From Dipteris shenzhenensis (lineage: Eukaryota; Polypodiophyta; Polypodiopsida; Gleicheniales): a stretch of DNA of 64,000 nucleotides. Below, piece after piece: positions 35,775-47,700 of this stretch; position 1 is the stretch's first letter; each line of letters starts with the position of its first letter. The translations under genes and the position numbers were made by a program. Location: NCBI GenBank assembly GCA_047967505.1, contig CM106540.1. One strand, given 5' to 3'. Under the pieces are notes generated by a model. That model was not told the DNA's origin. It worked only from the letters and a program-made list of their open reading frames with translations, and ran no database searches.

Positions 35775-38700
35775 GTGCGGAGGACCAGCCAGAGGAGCCC
35801 ACCCTTCCTTGCCTTGGTTCCCCCCCTTGGTTGGAGATCCTCCATCCGTGAAGGTACACCAACCACAGTCACCCTTGCGTTAGCAGTGTGGTTGAGGAGC
35901 TCCGGATGCTGCGATGGCAGAAGCTGCGGAGGGTAGCCCGATAGTAGTTGAGGAGACGGGGATTCAGAGCCCAGGTGTGCCTGATCAACAGGCCTGTGAC
36001 TGCCTGTATTCCTTCCCCCCCTTCTCCCTTCGGACCCCTCTCCCTTCCCACGCGCTCCCCCTCCTCTTAAGCTCCCCCTTCGTCCTCCCCCCCTCGCTAC
36101 TCCTGCTATGGTCATCCTCACCACCCACCCCCCTCTCCCTTCTCTTGTCCCCCCCTCCCTCAGCCTCGGCCTTCCCCTCCATAGTAGCTTCTTTAGCCTC
36201 CCCTCCCTCCCCCCCCCTATCAAACATGCCCCGACTCCCCTGCGAGTAGGCAAGGCACGGCCACATCCCTCTGCGCTTCCTCGTCTGAGTGGCCTGTCCC
36301 CCTCCATTCTCAGAGGGAAGGGGCTTGTCCTTCCGATCAACAACTCTCATTTTTCAACTTGGGCATCCTCTTCTGAGAGACTTTTTGGGCCTTGGAATTA
36401 CGTGGAGATCCCAGACTCTTACCCTCTACCACTGGAGGTGACGCTCATGATCTTGTAGCCTCGGAAAGGGGGTTCGATCAACGTAGTGAGCTCCCATACA
36501 CATCAAGTTTGGAGATTCAGTTCGCCTCCACAGGGTTGGAGAAGTAGATCCCCGGTGTATTTGATGCCATGATGGGGGATCAGATCTCATGCATGATGGA
36601 CGATTGGATGGGTCCACTGGGACTAGATCTTTGGCACTTCCATGGTGCTGAAGTGAACTTCTAATTGAGCTTCACTCGGGAGAAGGGAATTTGTGGTTTT
36701 TTTTTCCCCCCCCCCAAAAAAGAAACTTCTATCAAGTAAGAAAGAAACACACTAGAGCAAGCTCTGTGCGGAAATACAACATGCTAAGCATGTAATAAAA
36801 AACCACCTTGGGAGAATGAGGTAGAAAGAAACCAAGGCTGAGGCTGAAAATGCCAACCCAACCCTGAGAAGTCTCATCAAGGAAGGGAGAGTCTCTCCAA
36901 TCCCTGAGAAAAGTAACTCTCTTGGAGGAGGCTGCTCGAGAGGATCCTTGCATGGTCGCCCATATGGCCATCAGAGTGTGTACTGTATCCAAGTATTGGC
37001 CAAGGTCTGAGAAGGGTGAACCTGAGACCCCTCCAAAGCCTATGTGCATCTGGCTCTCCAAATGTGCCATGCTGCAATGCTAGCTAAAACCTCCCATGGA
37101 GTGTCAACCGAGGAATGAGCAACCCTGAAGAGAGTGGCTGGAACATCGTCTAGAGAGCACAACTCCACAAGGTGTCGTCGGATGTGAAGAGCCCAAGACG
37201 AGTCATGTCTCTCAAAGAAAACCTGGGGCCGTGAAAGAGTGAGCCAAGCCACTGATCCCTAGGTCATATAGAAGCGGAGGCGAACAAAAGTGCTGAAAAG
37301 TCTTGCAATCCCCTTCCATATGATTCTCGCCTGTCTGCAATCCCAAAGGCAGTGCTGTACTGTCTCCGAAGCAGAAAGGCAACGAGGGCAAGTAGGGTCA
37401 GCCCCGAACCTGGATCTCCATTGGTTCACTGCTATCCCACCATGAATAGAAAGCCAAAAGAAGAGAGATGATTTTTCTATTCTGGTGGGATTTCCAGAGC
37501 CTCTGCCAAAAACTTTTCTGAAAGTTTGCAGAAATCTGAAAATTCTCCCAATGAGGAGCTTTGGTGGGCCTCCAACCCCTACAGCTGAGCTGGAATTTCT
37601 TGGCATTACTGACCGTGTAACGAAAGAAGGGGATGCCCTTCTCTTGGTGCCCTTCATCTATCCACTCCCATTCCCCAGGGTCCCACTGCAAAAACTTAAT
37701 CGAGACACCTCCATAGAGCCACAGCCTCCATGAGCCCAGGGCAATGCGTAGCATAAGGTTTGCCGGTAGGGGTTATCAGATTTGCCGCCTAAGGCAAGGA
37801 TTGATCCAACACACTACTAGCCACTCCAGAAGTGTGCGGAGACATTGGAGTGGACGCTTCCTTCATGTTAGAGTGGACACATAAGATTGGTAGAGAGCCG
37901 GTATGCTCGTACAGATACGAACTATTTTCCCTTCTACCTCCCCTCAAAGCCACAAAAGGCAGTTTTTCTTGAATAGGCACCCACCCACAGGCGAGCCTTG
38001 TTTCTTGCTTCCTTGTCCTCATGAGTTGGACCATAGTGAGTTGGACGTGCACGGATTCCATGATCGTGCACGTTTTTAGCCACAGTACTTGATTCCTTCG
38101 GCAGGAGTTGGAAAGGGCAGTTGTTAGGGCGAGCAATGGATTTCCTTTTGATACAGCAGCACATGTTCTTAGCATTAGACACTAGACGGCAACACCACCT
38201 TCTTCGTGCGAGAGGCCCGGAGGTGTGGTCTCTTGCCTTATGACGGAGCGGAGAGTTTTGCATCTCGATCTCCCAAGCCGTGGCCCAGAGGTCTACGATC
38301 AGGGCGGGCAGTTTGGATGGGAGTGAGGTTGGGAGAGTCCAAGATTGGGATCCTGAATGTGTATCCCCCAGCGTGCAAATAGCACCTTTTTGCCTTTTGG
38401 AGGAGGCTGAGAGAGTGTTTGTCAGATGTTGACCCTGGATTGTTGGAGGAGACTTCAACAACCTGGAGTTTGGGGAGGACAAGCAGGGTGGTGCCTCCTT
38501 TTTTGAGATGAATGCAAGCAGCAGAGGGGAGCATGTGGGAGCAACTCATCTTCACGATTAGTGGCAGAGACATGTGGCGAGAGTTAAGGTTCATCAGGAT
38601 ACATGGCAGCCTCCTCTTCTCATTCGGCCAAAGGAGACACGATGGACTGCTTGAGAGGCCTGATCACTTATACGTTGGGGACTGGCCCCTGGACACTCCA

Positions 38701-41700
38701 CAGAGGCAGCTCTACAAGGATTCTAGCAGGCACCATGATGTTAGACCACTCTCCAACAATACTCTACCTAGAGCAGCCCCGTCGAGGTGTTCCCCAAAAG
38801 GGGGTCCACATTCCAGAGGACCTCTAGCAGCATGAGGAGGTTTAACACATTATGGTAGAGATTTGGCAGCAGCCAGAGTGAGCACCCTACGAGGTCTGGG
38901 CTTCAAGGGTGGCAGATGCGTTTCAGAGGAGCAGTGAGGAGTTGCAGTCTCACGCCCTTAGACGGACGAGCGCTCTTTAGGAGCGCTAGCGTGCACTTCT
39001 GAGAGCTCACCTCGATAGAGAGGTTCAGGGAGTAGGGCCCTGGATCCCAGTGGCTTAGTAACAAATATGAGAGCGCGCGCCTTGAGCTCCAAGGCACGGA
39101 GGTTTGGTCGGTTGAGTTCTTCTACCACTCCACCCGAGCCCGTTGGGTACAGTAGGGGGAGATGATGACAAAGCTGTTCTTTCAGAGCACCGGGCCTCGA
39201 TCGGTAGGTGCACAGCTACAATGTTTACGGGATCCGCATGGCATCGACCATAGTTTTCTACAGCCAGCTCTTTCAGGTGGAGACAGTGACTCTAGTTTGC
39301 CTTGTGGCTTGTGAGCTAGTTTGAGACCACGTCTCGACGGTAGTCTCATGGGAGTTGTGCATGAGTCTGGAGGAGCCTTTTACAGATGAGGAGCTCTGGG
39401 AAGCCCTCAAGGCCCTCTCGATCCAGAAGTGTCCTGGTGAAGATGGCTTGACTGGGGCCTTCGTCCGAAATTTTTGGGAGATCATTTCCACCCGTTTTCG
39501 CTTAGCCTACCAGGAGATCTTTGACACGAGCTCCCTTCCTCAATCCCTGAGCAGGGGGTGGATTTGTTTGATCTTGAAAGGGGGAGATAGGTGAAACATT
39601 CGATAGTGGAGACCGATCACCCTGCTCGACACCTTATACAAGATCCGTGCTAAGGTCTTGAGTTCGCGGCTGCGGCCTCATCTCACCGACATCATCCATG
39701 ACACGCATATCGGTTTTGTTCAAGAGCGTAGCATCTTGGACAACATTTTCACTTTCTCGGAGTTAGTGGATTGGGCTAGGGGGGGGTCACAGCTTTTTTC
39801 CAACCTTATCTTGGATTTTGAGAACATGGTGAAATGGTCTTTTCTGGAGGGTTCTATGTAGAGGTTGGGACAGATGGATTAGAGGAGTCTCTGTGCTTTA
39901 TGCGGGGAGCTTTAGTCAGATGCTTGTCGGTGGACACTCGGGCGAGGCCTTTTCTCTACTTGAGATCGCAGGTGGCGGTCCTCATAGGGTTGAGGCTCCC
40001 AATCAGACAGGAGGAGGAGTTGCTAGACTGTGAGTTTGCAGATGACACAGCCTTGTACCTAGAGGGCATCACAGTGAGCTTGGCGAGCCCTGGCTATCTA
40101 CTGTGAGGCCTTGGGTGCACAGATCAACTGAACAAAATCCATCGGTTTCTTCACAGGCTTTGAGGTACATAGGAGATCCGAGAGTGGGGAGTGCCTTTGG
40201 CTTCTGCTAGATACAGCGGGGCTAGATAGCGAGATACATCAGATGCCAGGTGGGTATTGATATCACAGCAGAGCAACAGATCAACCCCGGTCCTCAAGAC
40301 TGTACGGCGCAAGCTCTCTACTAGAGCTTGTCCAGACTCTCCCTAGTGGGCTGTGCCTTAGTGGCAAACGAGGTCCTTCTTGCCACGGCTTGGTACATTG
40401 CCTCTTGCCGGCGTTTTCACAGAGGGTGCATTGGACAGTTCCGATGTTTGGTTATGAATTTTCTTTGGGCAGGATCGGACGGCATGAGGAATACCAGAGC
40501 TCGGGTCGCTTCACAGACGGTGATCATGCCGCAGGCATTGTGAGGCTTGGGTATCATTGATCTGGAGATACAGAGTAGAGCCCTCTTGGGCAAGTTAGTT
40601 GTCCGCAGCCTCACGCTTGGGAGCCTTGCAAGCTTCTCTTGTAGCGAGGGCTTCTCAGAAACACTCCACGCACTAGGGGAAGTGGCAGCATTCACACAGA
40701 TGGATCTTTTCAGAGGCCCTCCTTACAAGGAAGGGTTCCCCCATGATAAGGAGCCTCCATAGGGTCTAGTAGAGATTAGTAGGGGCCTGCTTCGTGCTCA
40801 ACCCTGTTGCAGTGAGGAGTTCGAGCATCAGTCCCTCATTTGGCACTCGGAGATGAGGGATCAGGATGGACATATGCCCAGGCAGCCACTCACATTGCAT
40901 GGGCACAGTGGGACAGTGGCCTGACCTGCTCCTTTGGCAGATGGAGCAAATTACCCATGGAGGCAGAGGCGACGTTTAAGCGAGGGACAAGGCAATGGAT
41001 GAGGGAGATTTACCTAGCCCTCACTGAGCCTTGGTGGGAGGGACTCCGCATGTGGATGGACAGCAGATGGTTGGGTCAGTTCTCTTGGATTGGCGTACCC
41101 TTGAGGATGCTGATTCAGCAAGGCAGCACTCAGCCTAGCTTCTTACGTGTAGGGCGGCGTGGAGGCCAACTTCAGGCACTCATTGAGAGAGACTCAAAGA
41201 TGGACTGGAGTCTGGATGGGATTCATTGACATATGATCAGAGTTGTGGGTCGACTGGGAAAGAAGTGGCACTTCGATCCTCCCAGCATCCTAGAGCACGA
41301 TCCCCGCAGATGTCGTCTTTGGCTTTGGGAAGGTGAGCCCCTGAGGGAGGTCCAGTGGGATCCGCGAGAGTGGTTTTGGCCTTCTAGGATTAGCGTCACC
41401 GAGCAGGTGGACGAGGTGCCCTTCTTTTCCTATACCACTTGGATTGGCAGGAGGCTTCAGATGGACTCTTTGACTTGGACTCCTTCGAGGGAGAGGCATT
41501 GGGTGGCGGAGACGGTACCCCAGGAGGTACGCTCCAGGTTTTGGACACGTCTATGGTCCAGTTTGTAGCTGAGGAAGATCTCCTACTTCTTTTGGTTGAC
41601 CGCCTACAGAGGCTGGCCGGTGGAGGGGCAATGTCACTGCTATTTTGTTGCATTTCGTGAGACGATCCCTAACTGCCTATGGAGCTGTCATAGCGCAATG

Positions 41701-44700
41701 AGGATATGGATGGGAGCCCTTAGGATTATGACCCAAATGCATAGCCTGCAGAGGGACTAGACCTTGGGGTTGGTGGCCTTGTTCACTGAGGGAGGTCACG
41801 TGTTCCAGATTTATGAGGCCTCTCTAGTTTACTGGATATAGGGTCATAGCATTCAGCGGATAGAGCTCCATGAGGTGGTCCCTCCTGATATCCCGTATCC
41901 TCATTCCCCTCCAGAGGATGGCGGGAGGTAGTAGCCAGTATCACGGCGTGGAACATTTGGGTTGCTCGTTGTAGTCTGGCGATGGGTGAGCATCCGGTTC
42001 TACCCTCGACTACCTTGGTCGCCATCTGTGAAGATATCATCTACCCTATGCTCCACCTCGGAGCGTGGGACCCCGAGCTCTAGGGCGATTGTCACGAGGC
42101 GCACACGTTTCTGCAAGGCTTGGCCTGCAGGACTTTTCTACAATTTCACTCTAAGGGATTCGCTGGTTGTATAGTCCCCCCACCTGGCTGTTAGCCGCTG
42201 TACTAGAGATTCCCTAGGCAGTGAGTTGGGTTTCTTTGGAACAGGCTGGGTTTTCTTCTTTTAGCCTTTATCCCGGTTTTTTTCCATGATCAGCACGTTT
42301 GGGCCCAGTGTTTTCTATGAGGTTTTTCAAGCATTAATAGAAGGTTCCTTTTTTTGGAAAAAAATTAACTAGGAGGCTTTATGCACTCCTTGGAGGTGCC
42401 TTGTGCCCTTCTTGAGTGGATGTATCTGGTGGTTTTTTGTTGTTGAGTAGACCTATTGGTCTTTTGTGGACATTAATAGACTTTTGGCCTGCCATGGGTA
42501 GGCCTTAGTGAAGGTTGTGGTTTTGAGATGCGAAAAATAAAATTATTGTTATTATTTATGCTCTGTTATTATGTGTTAATTTGTGGTTGGTGTAATTGTG
42601 ATAATTCTTTCTATCTTAAATGGTGCGTTGCCCTATCAGCTAGATTTAGATTTAGATGCTCGTTGGGGAGAGACTAAAATGAAAATGTTTAGACTTCACA
42701 AGCAGTTGTAGCTTGAATGAAATATTTTGGACTACCTTTTGATTAGCCTTCTCCTTTAGTGCTAGCCTTCATCATGGCTGAGTCTGCCCTTCACCTCCGG
42801 AGTGCCGACAGAAACTCAGTACGAAGACTTTGTATAAATGGATGCTCAAGTATGTGTGGGTGTGTGGATTTGTATATGTGAGAGCATATTTTTATACTAT
42901 GGTCTACACCCACTGTTGGGCGCTGATGACGTCAGTGGGGATGTCATAGTAGCTAGTCCTTGCTATGCATGATGGAGTTTATGGTTTTCAACCTTGTGAG
43001 CGACTATCATGAGATTGAAACTGCACTATGTTGTCTTTTTAAAGGATGAGTTTGGGAATGTTCCCGGATTCATCTAGGTATATGTGGTTGGTGTAATTGT
43101 TGGGTGTATTCATTAGCTTGGGCCATGCCATGGGTATAAGTGTCTAGTGAAATGTGGTATAGGTCCATATGTTTCAGTGCGTTAAACTCTTATTGGCTCC
43201 TTGTGACTTCGCGGTGATTGTTTATGACCTGGGCCCTTCAATTTGCTATGGAGTGCTCAGTGGACTTTGGGGACCTTTCTATCTGCAATGGTTCAGATGC
43301 TTGAACGGCTGTGTCTCTTCACCACTCATACACCATTGCCCTCCTTTCACCTCAAGCCCTCAGCCTTCCGTTCTGCCCCCCTTCCCTCAGTTTTGGTCGC
43401 CTCGCTGTGGCCGTTCCAATGGTTGTGGTAGCTGTTCAAATGTGGCATGCCCTTGTTGACAGTTGCTTCCAGTTCTCTTGCATGTCGCGCTTCCTCCTGG
43501 CAGCATTCAGCTGGCAATACTTCCCTTTGGAGGTGTTCTAGCAGTTTGTGTCAGCCGTTTGGACTTGTTCTTGGTCGTGGACTACTCTTGCTTGCCAACC
43601 CCACAATTGGGGTTGCATTGGGAGCTCGCCTGCTTGGCTGTGAATAGTTGTGGAGCTGGCCTGCTTGGCTGCGACTAGTTGTGGAGCTGGCCAGGCTTGT
43701 GGTTTCTTGTGTGGAGTTGGTCGAGCAGGGTGGAAGGTCTGTTTTGGCTCCTTTGCAGCTATTCGGTTAAGGTTGCAGCTATTCCGTATTGTGAAGCTTG
43801 CAACCGCCTTTGTCATTGGCAGAGCTCCTTGGTTGAAGGTCAATATCAAAGTGATAGAGAAGATATCGTCCTCGGAGTAGAAGAATGAAAAGACCCTCGA
43901 CCTGCTTGGCAAAGCTTTAGGACCTCATTATTTTCATATGTTAAGGTATCAAAGACAAAGGAGAGAACTGGAATATTCTCAAGGCCTTATTTGGAGCAAA
44001 GTTAAGTGTTCAAAGATTGTTGTCAAAGCAAGAACCATTTGGTTTACACATGGCTGAAGGGGCAGGTTCGGGCACACATCTCAATTGAATGCAAGCTGTT
44101 CTGAAGCAATTGCATGCACTTGGTTCTAGAGTGGAGGAGGAAGACACAAAAGCAATCGTTCTTTCGAGAGTCAAGGATGAAGACTGGTCACAATACTGTG
44201 GGTATGTTCAAAAAGCATGGATTTTAATGACATCGTTACAATGCTTCTGAGTGTAGAACGTCGGTCTGAGCAATAATTCCTGGAGGAGAACTAGCATATG
44301 CAGTAAAGCATGAAGAGAAGGCAAAGAACAGTAATAGCAAGATCAAACTTGTTTGTGAGTACTGCGGGAAAGAAGTTCACCTAGCAAATTATTGCCACAA
44401 GAAGACCATGCGCAGTGCAAAGAAACCAGGGCAAGAAGCACCCACAGCTGAAGATTTTACAAGCTTGGTGGTTGCTGATGAATCTTTGGATGACAGGGAT
44501 TACACTTCTTAAAAATTTCAAGTGATTTTCAGTTTTTTATGTCGGCCTTGCCCTGTGTGGGTGGTCGAATTTTTTTGTCAGCCTTTCTTGTATGGGTGGT
44601 CAAATTTTCTTGCTGGCCCTGCCCTGTGTAGGTGGTCACATTTCATATTTAGAGCTCAGCCCTGTGTGGGTAGCTCAAGATATTTCACTTTATATCTGGC

Positions 44701-47700
44701 CCTTTGTGGGGAATTTTGTGTTACTAGTTTTGATGATAGATCTTTGCTTTGTGTGGGTAGCTCAGCAGCAGCATGTTTTGTTCCCCTACTCAGCTTAAGG
44801 TGGGAATTGTTAGAAATGTAACCCTCATATGGGGAACCTAAGCATAGTTGGATGTCGAAATGGAAACGGCATAAACGCCGAAAACGGAGTTTCCAAGCTG
44901 AGCCGAAACGGCAAAACGATAAACGGCAATATGGTACAACTTATGTGTAATAATAAATTAATGAGGAGAGGGGGAAGGGAGAGTATGAGGAGTAGGAGGA
45001 GGAGGAATCAAGGAGGAGATGGAGAGGAGGAAGAGGAGGAGGAGGAGGAGGAGGAGGAGGAGGAGGAAGAGTATGAGGAGGGGGGGGGGGGGAGAGTATG
45101 GGGACTCGGGAGGATGAGAGAGAGTATGCAGAGAAAGAGGAGGGACAACAAGAGAATGAGGAGGAGCAGGAGGATGGAGAGGCTGGGGTAGGAGAGTGTA
45201 GAGGCTAGTGTAGACGAGTGGAGAGGACAGGAGAGTGGGGAGGCTAGAGTAGGAGGATGGAGAGGGTATGGGAGTGGAGAGGCTAGAGTAGGAGAATGGA
45301 GAGGGTAGAGGAGGAGAGGCTGGAGGGTGTTTTAGAAAAGCGCAATTAAAAAAAAGAATTTTAAATTAAGAAAAACAAGGCAACTAGAAACGCTGTTTGG
45401 TTGTTTTGGAAATGGCTGGTGTTTACGTTTCCGTTTCAGCCGCAAGAAACAGAGTTTCGTGCAACTATGAATCAAAGGTAGGTTAAGAGGTTGCCATGCA
45501 TGTGCAACGTGGCGATGAGAAGCGCATGCAAGGTCTTGGCAGAGACATATGATTGTGGAGGGGTTGAGCTGCGAGACAATCTTCTCAGCCATGTTTGGGG
45601 GTTTACAAGTTAGTGTCTTCAATGAGAGTCGTGCTGTAGGCGTGACTGTGTTAGTCATGTTGTTAGAAAGTTGGCTGCTGCGACAGTGTTAGTAGATGCT
45701 CAAGTGTCTAGCAGCTAGGCTGAGCCATGTTGTAAGCATATGTCTACAGTTTTGTATGCAAGCAACAAGACGTGTAAGAATGAACTCAATTTTGGTTGAA
45801 AGATATAGTGAGTTTTGCTATTCAACTGGCCAAATCTGTTCACTGTGCACGCTTACTGTTCTTATTTGAGAGAGGGACTGACATAGGCTGTGTGTGAAAT
45901 TTTGGTTCCAAATTTCCACCATATGCTGTACTTGGAGTGAGTATGGTGCCTGTTCTTTTTTTTTTTTTTTTGCATACTTGTCGCTGAAAATTTCGTAAGG
46001 AAGTCCATAGTGCTTGGACACACGATCATTGACATGCAGGCATTTTGAGATGCTGACTATTATGTCTTGTTCAAATGGAAATGGGATTGTTTGGTGATTG
46101 TGTTGAACACCACATACGTACTTGCCTGTATAGGGCTGTCCTTTGATGAAATCCACGACAATATGAGCTCACTTACTTTTGGTATGCATTAAGTGCAATA
46201 GTCCAGAAATATTCCTGCTAGTTTGATACAATATGAAGCACCTAGTTGCCCTAAAAGGACTCAATTGCTGCAAGGCTACATAGTATTTCATATCTGATCT
46301 TGCCTGTTTGATAAAATTTGAAGCATCTAATTTCCCTGAAAACTCAATTGCTTCAGGACCCTTTTTGTTTTGTTTTGATATAATTCTGTCATTGAAGATT
46401 ATTGAGTTTTTAAAGGTTAACAGCAGAATAGGAGCTAATGTTATGGTCTGTGCTGTACTGGTTTTGTTGCAGATAGAAGAAATTGTCAACATGGTTTTAG
46501 GAAGAAGGAACTGGATGGTATGAATGAGGTATGTGTCATTTTCTGCTTCTTTTGTTTTCTTGCCTATTATTTTTGACATAGGGAAGGTAAACTCACCTAT
46601 ATGTCATCTTCATGCAGATCAATAGCCTCGACTGGTGTAGTGACCTAATAAGTGATACACAGCATGGAGTCTTGGAAAATAGTGGAAAGCTGGTGCTTTT
46701 GGTGGATATTTTGACTATGAGTTCAGCAAGAGGGGAAAAGGCTTTAGTGTTTAGTCAAAGCATACCAACTTTGAATCTTATCGAGACCTTTCTAGCAAAG
46801 ATGCCACGCCCGAAAGGGAAGAATGGAAACTGGAGACGAGATAAGGAGTGGTATAGGTATACACAGACTTTCTCTGCTTGTGAGCTTATTGACACTATGT
46901 GATCTCTTTGAGCTGGATTTACTTTTTCGGCTTGTGTGACTCTGATTAACGAAGTGGTATGTGACATTAAAAGCTGATCTATTACTGCAAACCAAAAGAG
47001 TAGACTAAGGATTTAGCATAGTGAGATCTGTACAGAAAATTGGTTCTGTACAATTCTGAAAATAAACAATAGATGCTGGTAATTAAGATGGATATAGCTT
47101 TCTACACGCATATGATGAGCTCAGGCCTTGAGGCTGATTAGTCAAATGACAAATTTTTGTGGAAATGAATTGCAGGATTAGAAAACAGAATCCAAAACTA
47201 GACGGGGCCACAAATGGTGTAAAATCCTTGCAAATACTTGATCAATTTCAACTTAGACCTTTGTAAATTGGACAATAAATTTCAACACTAACAATCATAT
47301 AGACAAACACGAAATTCCCTAGAATGAAGTACACTGGATATAGAGGACAAGAGAGACTCCCTCCCACCAATCAAGAATGATGGGAAATATAAAGTATCCC
47401 GAGGCTAATCATGTTCGCTTGGCAATTCCAGGACAACATGACTAGGCTATGATCTATATTGCAAATTTCCAATTTAGTTCTGAAGATGGAGGAATTATTA
47501 GTCTTTTCACTCACATGCACAAGGGCCAGGCGCATCCTTGTTTGGCACTTGAGGAAGCATGGCATCTGGAGGCATTTCATGTAGAACCAAAGGGCACTGC
47601 AAAGCCATATGCCCAAATTTTGTGCACTCAAAGAAAGTGCCAGCAAAAAGACCTCGTTTCAGCCTAATAAGAGGCACTTCACATAGCCACATTATTAACT

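Larger units (their letters stand above)
37746..42367 (+). mobile_element. LINE family B ORF2 copy (B7), plus strand
   Basis: This is the longest copy of the plant-L1-like family. It has an endonuclease with [19 protein letters not shown] (near 38435-38490), an RT, a zf-RVT-like C-terminal region and a 3' end (gcattaatagaaggttcc, T-run, A-run, 42332-42367). That end is the reverse complement of the tails of B5, B6 and B8. Stops and shifts occur throughout. It lies in sense orientation with ATRX in intron 7. Confidence 0.75.
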
